Source: Thermohalobaculum sp965247385 (GTDB lineage Bacteria; Pseudomonadota; Alphaproteobacteria; Rhodobacterales; Rhodobacteraceae). Taken from it: a stretch of DNA of 64,000 nt. This document shows positions 50,038 to 58,903 of this stretch, piece after piece (position 1 is the stretch's first letter; every line of letters starts with the position of its first letter). The notes under the pieces were generated by a model that worked only from the letters and a program-made list of their open reading frames with translations, ran no database searches and had not been told where the DNA came from. The position numbers were made by a program, and so were the translations under genes. The DNA is taken from contig CBDFHG010000002.1 in NCBI GenBank assembly GCA_965247385.1, forward strand, positions 1,116,001 through 1,180,000, read 5' to 3'.

Positions 50038-52102
50038 TCTAGAGGAATTTCACCGGGAGTTTTTCCAGGACGTGCATGGCGCAGCCGACGCGGAGGGTCG
50101 ATATGCGGAGGATGCATTCTTTGAGCTGTTTTGCAGCCACCTCGTCGATGCTGGCGAAATCGATACGGCGGACAGGGCGCAGTTTCTGTCGCCAAGAGGC
50201 ATTCGAGTTGATGGGTATGGAGGAGACCCGGCGACTTCGGCCGGCGTCCTGAGCCTGATTGTAGCCGATTTTCACCAATCCTCGAGCATGGCGACGCTTA
50301 CGGCGACGGATATGGAGATGATATTCAAGCGCGCATACAACTTTCTCGCGAAGGCACTGAACCCCGTCTTTCGGAACGACCTCGAGGAAACTGCGCCGGG
50401 TTTCGGACTCGCTGACCTGATAGCCAACAAGTGGTTCGGCGTCACCAAGGTCAGACTTTACCTGATCAGCAATCGAGTGCTGAGCGCGCGCGTCGATGGG
50501 CGCGCGGCCGGAGAGTTCGAAGGCATCCCGGTGACCTACAGCGTTTGGGACCTTGGACGGCTGCACCGTTACGTCGCATCGGGTCACGGACGTGAAGACA
50601 TCATGATCGACTTGGCCAATGAGTTTGGTGGCCCCTTGGCGGCGCTCCCAGCACACCTCAACGAAGCGGGATACGAAGCCTATCTGATCGTGATCCCCGG
50701 GACACAACTGGCGGCGATCTATGACCGCTGGGGCGCGAGGTTGCTTGAGCAGAACGTACGCGTCTTTTTGCAGGCGCGCGGCAACGTCAACAAAGGCATT
50801 AGAAATACCATCGACAACAGTCCGGAGATGTTCTTCGCCTACAACAACGGAATCACCGCGACTGCCGAAAGCGTGGAAACGCGGGTGTCGGATGGCGGGC
50901 TGGTTGTAACGGGACTGAAGAACTTCCAGATCGTGAATGGCGGCCAGACGACCGCGTCCATCCATATTGCCAGCAGAAAAAAGGACGTCGATCTGTCAAA
51001 AGTCTATGTTCAGATGAAGCTGTCGATTGTTGAACCGTCCCAGGCAATCGAAGTGGTTCCGAAGATTTCTGAGTACGCGAACAGCCAGAACCGCGTGAAT
51101 GCTGCAGACTTCTTCGCAAATCATCCATTCCACATCCGGATGGAGGAGTTTTCCCGTCGCATCTTCGCCCCTTCACCCGACGGCACGTTCCGCGAGTCCA
51201 AGTGGTTCTATGAAAGGGCTCGCGGCCAGTATCAGGATGCGGGCGCCCTGCTTAGCCGGACGCAGCGAAAGAAACTCGATCTGGAATATCCGAAGCGTCA
51301 GGTCTTCACCAAGACTGATCTTGCCAAGTTCCTAAATTTGTGGCGTTGCCATCCGGACGTAGTGAGCAAGGGCGCGCAGAAGAATTTCGCGCATTTCGCC
51401 GATGCGATTGGCAAGGAGTGGACAAAGCAACCCGATGCTTTCAATGAAGACTTCTACCGCCACGCGATAGCGAAGGCGATAATTTTCCGTAGAACGGAGA
51501 AGCTCGTCACCGATCAGCCGTGGTACGAAGGTGGCTACCGTGCGAATGTCGTTGCTTACGCCATTGCGAAGATTGGACATGATGTTGACCACCGCAAGCG
51601 TGCGGTCGATTTCGACGGCATCTGGAGAAGCCAGGGCATTTCCGAGAGTCTTGAAGAGGCTTTGACCATTGCGGCCAAGGCGGCACACGACGTGATCATC
51701 GACCCGCCCGCCGGTATCAGAAACGTGACAGAGTGGGCGAAACAGCAGGCGTGCTGGAATCGCGTATCAGCCCTCAAGATTGATTGGCCCAGCCCGTTTC
51801 TTGAAGACCTCATCACGGGGGAAGAGCGGCGAGCGACTCGCAAGTCCGCAGTCAAACAACAGAAGATGCTCAACGGGATCGAGGCGCAGGCGGTGGTAGT
51901 CAACGCCGGTGGCAATTTTTGGAAGAACGTAAAGGAATGGGGGTCAAGTCGACGCCTTCTGACCCCTATGGAGGCCGGAATACTTGATGTGGCGGCTTCG
52001 ATCCCGGTTCGAATCCCAACCGATAAACAAAGCCTAAAGACGATCGAGACGCTGAAGAAACTGCACGCGGAAGGTTGCCAGATCGGACTGGAGCTGACCT
52101 GA
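50027..52102 (+). CDS. AIPR-family (abortive phage infection) protein
   Basis: A 691-residue protein with the AIPR domain at residues ~240-520: NVRVFLQARGNVNKGIRNTI, EMFFAYNNGITATAESVE, FQIVNGGQTTASIHIASRKK. AIPR proteins are named for abortive phage infection and recur with Z1, DUF4420 and MORC genes. It is the last gene of the operon, and ends 25 bp before the right inverted repeat. Confidence 0.92.
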   Translation: MPTDLEEFHREFFQDVHGAADAEGRYAEDAFFELFCSHLVDAGEIDTADRAQFLSPRGIRVDGYGGDPATSAGVLSLIVADFHQSSSMATLTATDMEMIFKRAYNFLAKALNPVFRNDLEETAPGFGLADLIANKWFGVTKVRLYLISNRVLSARVDGRAAGEFEGIPVTYSVWDLGRLHRYVASGHGREDIMIDLANEFGGPLAALPAHLNEAGYEAYLIVIPGTQLAAIYDRWGARLLEQNVRVFLQARGNVNKGIRNTIDNSPEMFFAYNNGITATAESVETRVSDGGLVVTGLKNFQIVNGGQTTASIHIASRKKDVDLSKVYVQMKLSIVEPSQAIEVVPKISEYANSQNRVNAADFFANHPFHIRMEEFSRRIFAPSPDGTFRESKWFYERARGQYQDAGALLSRTQRKKLDLEYPKRQVFTKTDLAKFLNLWRCHPDVVSKGAQKNFAHFADAIGKEWTKQPDAFNEDFYRHAIAKAIIFRRTEKLVTDQPWYEGGYRANVVAYAIAKIGHDVDHRKRAVDFDGIWRSQGISESLEEALTIAAKAAHDVIIDPPAGIRNVTEWAKQQACWNRVSALKIDWPSPFLEDLITGEERRATRKSAVKQQKMLNGIEAQAVVVNAGGNFWKNVKEWGSSRRLLTPMEAGILDVAASIPVRIPTDKQSLKTIETLKKLHAEGCQIGLELT

Positions 52103-52127
52103 TGCAACTCCAATACCTTTGTTAGTG

Positions 52128-52143
52128 GAGCTAACCGTTATTT
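52128..52143 (-). repeat. Right copy of the 16-bp inverted repeat
   Basis: GAGCTAACCGTTATTT, the exact reverse complement of 44799-44814. It lies 25 bp after the AIPR stop and before the convergent vsr gene. Confidence 0.6.
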
Positions 52144-52206
52144 GGCTACCGGCGCAATCAAAGCCCATGGATCAAATTGATCCACGAGTTGGTTTAGTGG
52201 CTCAGC

Positions 52207-52665
52207 TCATGGCGCGAGGAATGCCTCGGGAACCTCCAGAAATGCGTCACCAGAGGTCAGCCAACCGGCGAGAATGTCAGCCATTCCATCACCTCCAATG
52301 CTCTTGAATCCGCATTCCCAAGCGATGGCCACACGCCATCCGGTCGCTGTAAGCGCTTTCAGGTTGCGCTGGTCCCGCTCGACGTTCGAGTCGAACTTCC
52401 GATTCCAGAATTCAGGGTTTGTTACTGGAGTGGTCGCGTATCGGCATCCCTTGTGACGATGCCAGAAACAACCATGCACGAAGATCGCGGCTCTGTATCG
52501 TGGCAGAAGGAGGTCCGGTCTCCCCGGTAAGTATCTGGCATGCAGTCGGAAGCGGAAACCGCGCCGATGGAGGGCTTTTCGGAGCAGCATCTCCGGTTTG
52601 GTGTCCCGCCCCCGGATACCGGCCATCATCCGTGATCGTGTGGCCTTGTCGACGATGTCCGCCAC
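52207..52665 (-). CDS. vsr: Very-short-patch-repair (Vsr) endonuclease
   Basis: A 152-residue Vsr from GTG 52665 (longer frames to 52749 overlap dcm). It has RSRMMAGIRGRDTKPEMLLR, RYLPGRPDLLLPRYR with the catalytic Asp present, AIFVHGCFWHRHKGC and FWNRKFDSNVERDQRNLKAL. It nicks T in T:G mismatches created by deaminated 5-methylcytosine, protecting the host from mutation by the adjacent methyltransferase. It is divergent from that gene. Contrast with the Asp-less copy at 31951. Confidence 0.9.
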   Translation of the reverse strand: MADIVDKATRSRMMAGIRGRDTKPEMLLRKALHRRGFRFRLHARYLPGRPDLLLPRYRAAIFVHGCFWHRHKGCRYATTPVTNPEFWNRKFDSNVERDQRNLKALTATGWRVAIAWECGFKSIGGDGMADILAGWLTSGDAFLEVPEAFLAP

Positions 52666-52742
52666 CGCGCTCTTTATCTCCTGGTTTCTTTCCGTCAACC
52701 TAGTAGAGAACATAACAGAGAGCAGTTCACCACAGGACCTCG

Positions 52743-54308
52743 ATGACAAGCGATTTCAGGATCGTCGATCTTTTCGCGGGGCCGGGAGGTCTGGGCGAGG
52801 GTTTTTCCGCCTATCGGGCGCCCGATGGCAGATACCCCTTCAGAATTGCGCTCTCTGTGGAGAACGATCCCGCCGCGCATGCGACGCTCCGTCTCCGGTC
52901 CTTCCTGCGGCAGTTCGGGAATTGCTTTCCCGAATCCTACTATCGTTTCCTTGCGGGCGGCTGTGCCGAGCCGGACTGGGAGACCACTCATCCGGCCGAG
53001 TGGAGCGCTGCCTGCAACGAGGCCCGTATGCTGGAACTCGGATCGGATGATGCAAAGGAGGAGATCGACCCGCTGCTCATCGGGCTGCGGGAGCAATCCC
53101 ACGGCGACACGATACTGGTCGGCGGTCCTCCCTGCCAAGCATACTCGACCATCGGCCGTGCCCGGAACCGGGGGATCGCCGGATACCAACCGTCGGAGGA
53201 CCACAGGCACTTCCTCTATTGCGAGTACATCCGGATTCTCGAGAAACTGCGGCCTGCGGTGTTCGTGATGGAGAACGTCAAGGGGCTGCTGTCGTCCAAG
53301 GTGGGTGGAATTCGCATCCTCGACCAAGTTCTCGAGGATCTTCGGAATGCGGGTGGCAGTCCTGACAGCTATCGGCTTGTGCCGCTCGTCCGACAGCCAA
53401 TTGCAGAACTCGCTGCCGACGATCAGGTCTCCCCGAAGGACTTCGTCGTTCAGGCAGAGGACTTCGGGGTTCCGCAGGCGCGTCATCGGATCATCATCCT
53501 CGGGATCCGTGCCGATCTGGTGCGCAACCGCGCTTTCGGCAACGGGGCCATCGGCCTTTCGAAGGCAGATTCTCGCATCGTCGTCCGCGACGTTCTCGAT
53601 GGGCTCCCAAGATTGCGGAGCGGTCTGACTAGGCAAGATGACGGCAGCATAGCGTGGAAAGACGCGGTGTCGGCAGCAATCGAGCTCGTGGGCGGGCTGG
53701 ACAAGGATGAACCATCAGACACTCTCGATGATGTCTGCCAACGTGCGCGCGAGCTGCTCGATCTGTTCAGATCGGAAAACAGGCCGACTTTACCCCGAAC
53801 TTCGACATCTCCCGTGAACGTTGGTCCGGGTTGCCCCGAGGATCTTCGGACGTGGATTCTGGACGACTGCATGAGCGGCGTCCCAAGCCATGCGAGCCGA
53901 AGCCACATGGCCGCGGATCTCGCCCGCTATTTCTTCGTGGCGACATTCGGCGACGTTCGCGGCATCTCACCCAAATCCAAGGATTTCCCAACGATCCTGG
54001 CACCGCATCACAAGAACTGGGAGACTGGCGCATTCGCTGACCGATTCAAGGCCCAGCTTGCAGACCATCCGTCATCGACGATCACCAGTCACTTATCAAA
54101 GGACGGGCATTACTTCATCCATCCAGATCCCTTGCAGTGCCGCAGTCTCACGGTGCGCGAGGCAGCCCGCCTGCAGACGTTCCCAGACAACTACTTCTTC
54201 AAGGGCAATCGGCCGCAGCAGTATGTCCAGGTTGGAAACGCAGTCCCGCCCTATCTCGCGATGCAGATTGCACGGGTGGCCCACGGGATCCTGACAGGCA
54301 TATGTTGA
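52743..54308 (+). CDS. DNA (cytosine-5)-methyltransferase
   Basis: A 521-residue Dcm-type enzyme, larger than the first copy. Motif I IVDLFAGPGGLGEGFSAY, motif IV GGPPCQAYSTIGRAR with Cys131, VFVMENVKGLLS, QARHRIIILG, and GNAVPPYLAMQIA at the end. A long insertion (~300-440) holds the target-recognition domain. It is divergent from vsr and probably supplies self-protection for the Z1 operon. Confidence 0.95.
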   Translation: MTSDFRIVDLFAGPGGLGEGFSAYRAPDGRYPFRIALSVENDPAAHATLRLRSFLRQFGNCFPESYYRFLAGGCAEPDWETTHPAEWSAACNEARMLELGSDDAKEEIDPLLIGLREQSHGDTILVGGPPCQAYSTIGRARNRGIAGYQPSEDHRHFLYCEYIRILEKLRPAVFVMENVKGLLSSKVGGIRILDQVLEDLRNAGGSPDSYRLVPLVRQPIAELAADDQVSPKDFVVQAEDFGVPQARHRIIILGIRADLVRNRAFGNGAIGLSKADSRIVVRDVLDGLPRLRSGLTRQDDGSIAWKDAVSAAIELVGGLDKDEPSDTLDDVCQRARELLDLFRSENRPTLPRTSTSPVNVGPGCPEDLRTWILDDCMSGVPSHASRSHMAADLARYFFVATFGDVRGISPKSKDFPTILAPHHKNWETGAFADRFKAQLADHPSSTITSHLSKDGHYFIHPDPLQCRSLTVREAARLQTFPDNYFFKGNRPQQYVQVGNAVPPYLAMQIARVAHGILTGIC

Positions 54309-54348
54309 TCAGGCAGCATCGTCACTCGGCGGCAATCCGAGGCCAGGA

Positions 54349-54468
54349 ATGAGTTTTGTCTTCTACGACACCGAAACTACCGGCACGGACACCACGTTCG
54401 ACCAGATTCTGCAGTTCGCAGCGATCTTGACCGACGAAGGTTCCCAATCAATGTCTGAAGCGCAATGA
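54349..54468 (+). pseudogene. sbcB: Exonuclease I N-terminal fragment
   Basis: MSFVFYDTETTGTDTTFDQI LQFAAILTDEG is the start of SbcB/ExoX-type 3'-5' exonuclease, with the DxE of exonuclease motif I. It ends after 39 codons. The GGAATG context gives a good start. The rest of the gene was removed, apparently by the adjoining IS5 insertion. Confidence 0.7.
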
Positions 54469-54472
54469 TCAA

Positions 54473-54631
54473 TCCGGCCCCTTGCATCTGGTAATCGACA
54501 GCACCGGACTGAAAGTATTCGGTGAAGGGGAGTGGAAGGTCCGCGCTTGCGGTGTTGACAAGCGCCGTGTCTGGCGAAAGTTGCATCTGGATGTTGATGA
54601 GGCATCGGGGAAATCCTTGCCCATCAACTGA
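54473..54631 (+). mobile_element. IS5-family transposase fragment
   Basis: One frame without a start reads SGPLHLVIDSTGLKVFGEGE WKVRACGVDKRRVWRKLHLD VDEASGKS, an internal IS5/IS903-type block including the first catalytic Asp. Both sides are missing. It adjoins the sbcB scrap. Confidence 0.75.
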
Positions 54632-54740
54632 CAATGAAAAATATACCCACATCCGCCTCCACGGCGATGAATCACCGTGGAGTTTACGGCAGAATCCGAT
54701 CCGATGGAACCGCGCGATGGTGGGGCTGCGCCGCGTGACC

Positions 54741-55607
54741 TCAGCGCCGCAGCCGCCTGAGCAGCGACGAAGTATCCCACCGGCTGCCGCCCATGTCCTG
54801 GACCTCGCCGTAGAACTGGTCGATCAGCGCGGTCACCGGCAGCCTTGCGCCGTTGGTTTTGGCCTCGTCGAGGCAGATGCTCAGATCCTTGCGCATCCAG
54901 TCGACCGCAAAGCCATGCTCGAAATGGTCGTCCAGCATGGTCTGGTGGCGGTTGTCCATCTGCCAGGACCCGGCCGCACCCTTCGAGATCACGTCGATCA
55001 CCGCCTTGCCGTCGAGCCCGGCCTTAACGGCAAAGTTCAGCCCCTCGGCCAGACCCTGCACCAGTCCGGCAATGCAGATCTGGTTGACCATTTTCGTGAG
55101 TTGCCCCGCGCCGGGGCCGCCCAGCAGATTGTGGGCGCGGGCATAAGCGTCCATCACCGGGGCGGCGCGGTCGAAATCGGCGTGATTGCCGCCGCACATG
55201 ATCGTCAGCACCCCGTTCTCGGCGCCCGCCTGTCCGCCGGAGACCGGGGCATCGACGAAGCCGACGCTCGCCACGGCCGCAGCCGTATGAAGATCACGTG
55301 CGATACTGGCGCTGGCGGTGGTGTGGTCGACGAAGACCGAGCCCGGAGCCATGCCTGCCAACGCGCCGTCCTGGCCAAGAAATACACTGCGCAGATCATC
55401 GTCATTGCCGACGCAGCACATCACGAAATCGGACCCTTGCGCGGCCTCGCGCGGGGTCGGCGCGGCCCGGCCGCCGTGCTCCGCCACCCAGGCTTGCGCC
55501 TTGGTGCCGGTGCGGTTGTAGACAGTTACCTCGTGACCCTTGGCGGCCAGATGGCCCGCCATCGGAAACCCCATCACCCCGAGGCCTAGAAACGATACCT
55601 TTGCCAC
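54741..55607 (-). CDS. 3-Hydroxyisobutyrate dehydrogenase-family NAD(P)-dependent oxidoreductase
   Basis: A 288-residue beta-hydroxyacid dehydrogenase. The Rossmann motif is at the start (VSFLGLGVMGFPMAGHLAAK), the substrate-binding loop is VDAPVSGGQAGAENG, and the catalytic Lys is in GAGQLTKMVNQICIAG (~170). Candidate substrates are 3-hydroxyisobutyrate, tartronate semialdehyde or related acids; specificity cannot be settled. It is divergent from the acylase-type gene. Confidence 0.9.
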   Translation of the reverse strand: MAKVSFLGLGVMGFPMAGHLAAKGHEVTVYNRTGTKAQAWVAEHGGRAAPTPREAAQGSDFVMCCVGNDDDLRSVFLGQDGALAGMAPGSVFVDHTTASASIARDLHTAAAVASVGFVDAPVSGGQAGAENGVLTIMCGGNHADFDRAAPVMDAYARAHNLLGGPGAGQLTKMVNQICIAGLVQGLAEGLNFAVKAGLDGKAVIDVISKGAAGSWQMDNRHQTMLDDHFEHGFAVDWMRKDLSICLDEAKTNGARLPVTALIDQFYGEVQDMGGSRWDTSSLLRRLRR

Positions 55608-55765
55608 TCTCCAACTCCCTCAAATTCGACCCGTATTCCACGGTCGCGCGTTCTTGCTGTTGAACCCAACCGCCGCATCTGGAAGAAACGGGCAGGGGAT
55701 GCGCGATACTGTGTGGGGGTGGGGGCTCCCGGGTCAAGGCCGAAGGGCGGAAGGACGAGACAGGA

Positions 55766-58255
55766 ATGAGCGTAATCCTGCGCTGGCTGCTACGCATCTT
55801 CGCCGTCGCCATGATCGGGCTGGTGATCAGTGCCGCGCTGGGATGGTATCTGGTCTCGCGGTCGCTGCCCGACTATGGCGCCAAGCTGCGGCTGGCGGGG
55901 TTGGACGGCGAGGTCCGGATCACCCGCGACGCCAATGCGGTGCCGCATATCCGGGCCACATCCGATCGCGACGCTTTTTTCGCCATGGGGCTCGCCCATG
56001 CCCAGGACCGTCTGTGGCAGATGGAGCTGAACCGCCGCGCCGCGCGTGGCGCGCTGTCGGCTCTGTTCGGAGCGCGCACGGTCGAACTGGACCGGTTGGT
56101 CAAGACCCTGGACCTCTATGGGCTCGCCAGCCGGTCACTGCAATTCCAGACGCCTGAAACCCAGGCGGCGCTGACCGCCTATGCGGAGGGCGTCAATGCC
56201 TGGATCCGTCATGTCAATGCGCAGGCGCTGGGGCGCGGGGCGCCGGAGCTGTTCCTGTTCGCCAGCGCGCTGTCGCCCTGGACCCCGGCGGATTCGCTGG
56301 CGATCATGAAGCTGATGGCGCTGCGCCTGTCCGGCAGCGCCCGGAATGAAGTGCTGCGCGGCAAGTTCCTGGTGAACCTGCCGCCCGAACAGGTGCGTGA
56401 CATCCTGCCGGATTACCCGAACCCGGCGGTGACGGCGCCGCAAAGGTACTCAAGCCTGTTTCCGCAACTGTTTCCCCAACCGTTTTCCGGGGCGCGCTTC
56501 GCGGCGGCGAAAGCCATGCGCGACAATCCGGTGATGGACCTCCTCGGCCCGCCGACGCGTCCGGAACTGGCGGGGGCGTCGAATGCCTGGGCGGTCGACG
56601 GCACACGCAGTTCCGGCGGCAAGCCGCTGCTGGCCAACGACCCGCATCTGTGGCTTTCGGTGCCCGGGGTCTGGTACCTGATGGACGTCGCGGGCCCCGG
56701 CATCGCCGCGATCGGCGGCACGTTGCCCGGCACTCCGATCGTGCTGGTCGGGCGCAACCGCAGCCTCGGCTGGGGCATGACGACGACCAATGTCGATGAT
56801 CAGGATCTGTATATCGAGAAAGTAAACCCGGGCGATCCAGGGCAATACCTGACACCTGAGGGCTGGCGCGACTTCGAGACGCGGACAATCCGGATCGAAA
56901 TAGCCGGGGCCGAGGCATCAAGCGAGACAGTGCGCCAGACCCGGCACGGTCCGGTTTTGAACAGCGATCAGTTCGGCGCCCAGGCGGTGACACCCGAGGG
57001 TTATGTCGCCGCCCTGCGCTGGACCGCGCTGGAACCTGAAGACCGGAGCATGAGCGCCGCCCTGCACCTGATGCTGGCACAGGGGATCGATGATGCGTTA
57101 AGTGCCTCGGAAATGGCGCTGGCGCCGGCGCAGAACATCGTTCTGGCGGACCGGACCGGGGTGGCAATGGTGGTTGCTGGCGCGATCCCGGCGCGCAATG
57201 CCGAGAGCCCGAGCCAGGGCCGCATTCCTTCGCCGGGCTGGCTGTCCGAGAACGACTGGCTGGGCATCCGGCCGCCGATGCTGAACCCACGGGTGATCCG
57301 GCCAGCCTCGGGCGCGGTGGCCAATGCCAACAACCGGATAACGGATGCGCCCTTCCCAAATCATATCAGCTTCAAATGGGGCTATCCCTACCGCATCCAG
57401 CGGCTGGAGAAGGAACTGTCGGGCCGGGCTTATCACTCACGCGAAGGATTCGTGGCGTTGCAGAACGACTCCGTCTCGGAGATGGCGCGCTCGATCTTGC
57501 CACTGATCGCGCGCGATCTCTGGTGGCGCCAGGAGGCGGGCGGCGGCGATGACAAGCGGCGGCGCCAGGCGGTGGCGATGCTGGCGGATTGGAACGGCGA
57601 CATGGACCAGCACAGCCCGGAACCGCTGATTTTCTCGGAATGGATGCGCATGCTGACCCGGAGACTGGCGGCGGACGAACTGGGGCCGCTTCTGGGCGAT
57701 GTCGAAGGGCGACGGCCGTTGTTCGTCGAGCGCGTATTCCGCGATATCGACGGCGCCGGTTCATGGTGCGACGTCAACAAGACGCCCGAGATCGAGGGCT
57801 GCCCGGAGATCGCAGCGCTGGCGCTGGACGACGCGCTGGCCTCGCTGGGGCGCGACTACGGCTCGAACATCGAGGGCTGGCGCTGGGGGGCGGCGCATGT
57901 GGCTGTCCATAAACACACACCTTTGGGATCATTCGGCGCGCTGGCGCCGTTCTTCAACATCGAGAACGAAACCTCGGGGGGTAATTTCACCCTGCTGCGC
58001 GGACAGAGCACCGGGCGCGGTCGAACTCCCTTCCGCAATGTCCATGCGGCGGGCCTGCGCGTGGTCTATGACTTCGCCGATTTGGACGGATCGGTGATGA
58101 TGACCGCCACCGGGCAAAGCGGGCACCCGCTCTCGCGCTATTACGATCACCTGACCAGCCTATGGGCGCGCGGCGACATGATCCCGATGTCGATGGACGA
58201 CGAGGACGCGGCGGCCGGCGCGGTGGGGGTGATGATCCTGCGGCCGGAGCAGTAG
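55766..58255 (+). CDS. Penicillin-acylase-family N-terminal-nucleophile hydrolase
   Basis: An 829-residue periplasmic precursor. The first ~25 residues form a signal/anchor (WLLRIFAVAMIGLVISAALG). The alpha chain follows, and the beta chain should start at Ser272 in GASNAWAVDGTRSSGGKPLL, after self-cleavage between Ala/Gly and Ser. Other hallmarks: HIRATSDRDAFFAMGLAHAQ DRLWQME and the later AHVAVHKHTPLG. The family hydrolyses amides such as penicillins and acyl-homoserine lactones; the natural substrate is unknown, with quorum quenching possible. Confidence 0.92.
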   Translation: MSVILRWLLRIFAVAMIGLVISAALGWYLVSRSLPDYGAKLRLAGLDGEVRITRDANAVPHIRATSDRDAFFAMGLAHAQDRLWQMELNRRAARGALSALFGARTVELDRLVKTLDLYGLASRSLQFQTPETQAALTAYAEGVNAWIRHVNAQALGRGAPELFLFASALSPWTPADSLAIMKLMALRLSGSARNEVLRGKFLVNLPPEQVRDILPDYPNPAVTAPQRYSSLFPQLFPQPFSGARFAAAKAMRDNPVMDLLGPPTRPELAGASNAWAVDGTRSSGGKPLLANDPHLWLSVPGVWYLMDVAGPGIAAIGGTLPGTPIVLVGRNRSLGWGMTTTNVDDQDLYIEKVNPGDPGQYLTPEGWRDFETRTIRIEIAGAEASSETVRQTRHGPVLNSDQFGAQAVTPEGYVAALRWTALEPEDRSMSAALHLMLAQGIDDALSASEMALAPAQNIVLADRTGVAMVVAGAIPARNAESPSQGRIPSPGWLSENDWLGIRPPMLNPRVIRPASGAVANANNRITDAPFPNHISFKWGYPYRIQRLEKELSGRAYHSREGFVALQNDSVSEMARSILPLIARDLWWRQEAGGGDDKRRRQAVAMLADWNGDMDQHSPEPLIFSEWMRMLTRRLAADELGPLLGDVEGRRPLFVERVFRDIDGAGSWCDVNKTPEIEGCPEIAALALDDALASLGRDYGSNIEGWRWGAAHVAVHKHTPLGSFGALAPFFNIENETSGGNFTLLRGQSTGRGRTPFRNVHAAGLRVVYDFADLDGSVMMTATGQSGHPLSRYYDHLTSLWARGDMIPMSMDDEDAAAGAVGVMILRPEQ

Positions 58256-58903
58256 GGTAGCCGGCACAGACTATTGTTGCCCGGTTCGGAAATCGCGCAG
58301 GCGCCCGAACCGCCACCCAGCCGGCCACCCGGCCGGGGACGCCCAGGCGAGGCGGCGTAGTATTTCTGCTGCGCCTTTTTTTGCCCGGCCGAGCAAGGCC
58401 ATCAGATATGGGGTATTTCCCATAATTCTTTGACAAATCGTAACTGCCCAGGTTGTTTTCAGGCGTGTTTCAGGGTTGCGATAATCTGGTCAGCTGGTTT
58501 CATCATGGTTTCGATGATATCCTCGCCCTAGGCGGCATCGATATGGAACCAGATGCCATGCTGCCGGGCCAGATCGGCGGATGGGTCAAGAGGGTCGACC
58601 ATTCCGGCATTCGTTGTGCCCGCTGTGGCAGCGATCAGCGCTGGAACGCAGCCCGCCTGCAAATCCGCTTCAACTGCCGCTCCCAGAGCAGCCGCGCCCA
58701 TCCGTCCGCCATCGTCAGTTGCGATCAAACGTACGGGTATCAGGCATACTGAATTTCGGGATTCAGCGAGCCCCCGCACGCCTGTTTGCCTTTGTCAGTT
58801 GAACACTAGGCTACGGTTGCATAGTCTGCTTGATCGGCAGTTCCCGCCGAACCAATGTCGACAGGGGAGGGGCCATCCCCAATGCCAGGGTCGAGGTTTC
58901 GTT
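58256..58903. other. Intergenic stretch with a decayed decarboxylase scrap
   Basis: The minus strand from 58758 to 58528 carries a fragment of a pyridoxal-phosphate decarboxylase. Nothing else is recognised apart from a GC-rich palindromic tract near 58300-58350. The promoter of the 58904 gene lies in the last part. Confidence 0.5.
58528..58779 (-). pseudogene. Aromatic-amino-acid decarboxylase-type fragment
   Basis: About 75 residues: LIATDDGGRMGAAALGAAVE, CVPALIAATAGTTNAGMVDP, ADLARQHGIWFHIDAA. This is the central part of a group II PLP decarboxylase, immediately before the PLP Lys region. A stop follows DAA, and the rest is lost. Confidence 0.7.

Noticed and set aside
54522..55589. 355-codon plus-strand ORF
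   Set aside because: Mostly antisense to the 3-hydroxyisobutyrate dehydrogenase-like gene; no motif.
56304..57359. 351-codon minus-strand ORF opposite the penicillin acylase
   Set aside because: Arg/Pro/Ser-rich antisense frame typical of GC-rich DNA.
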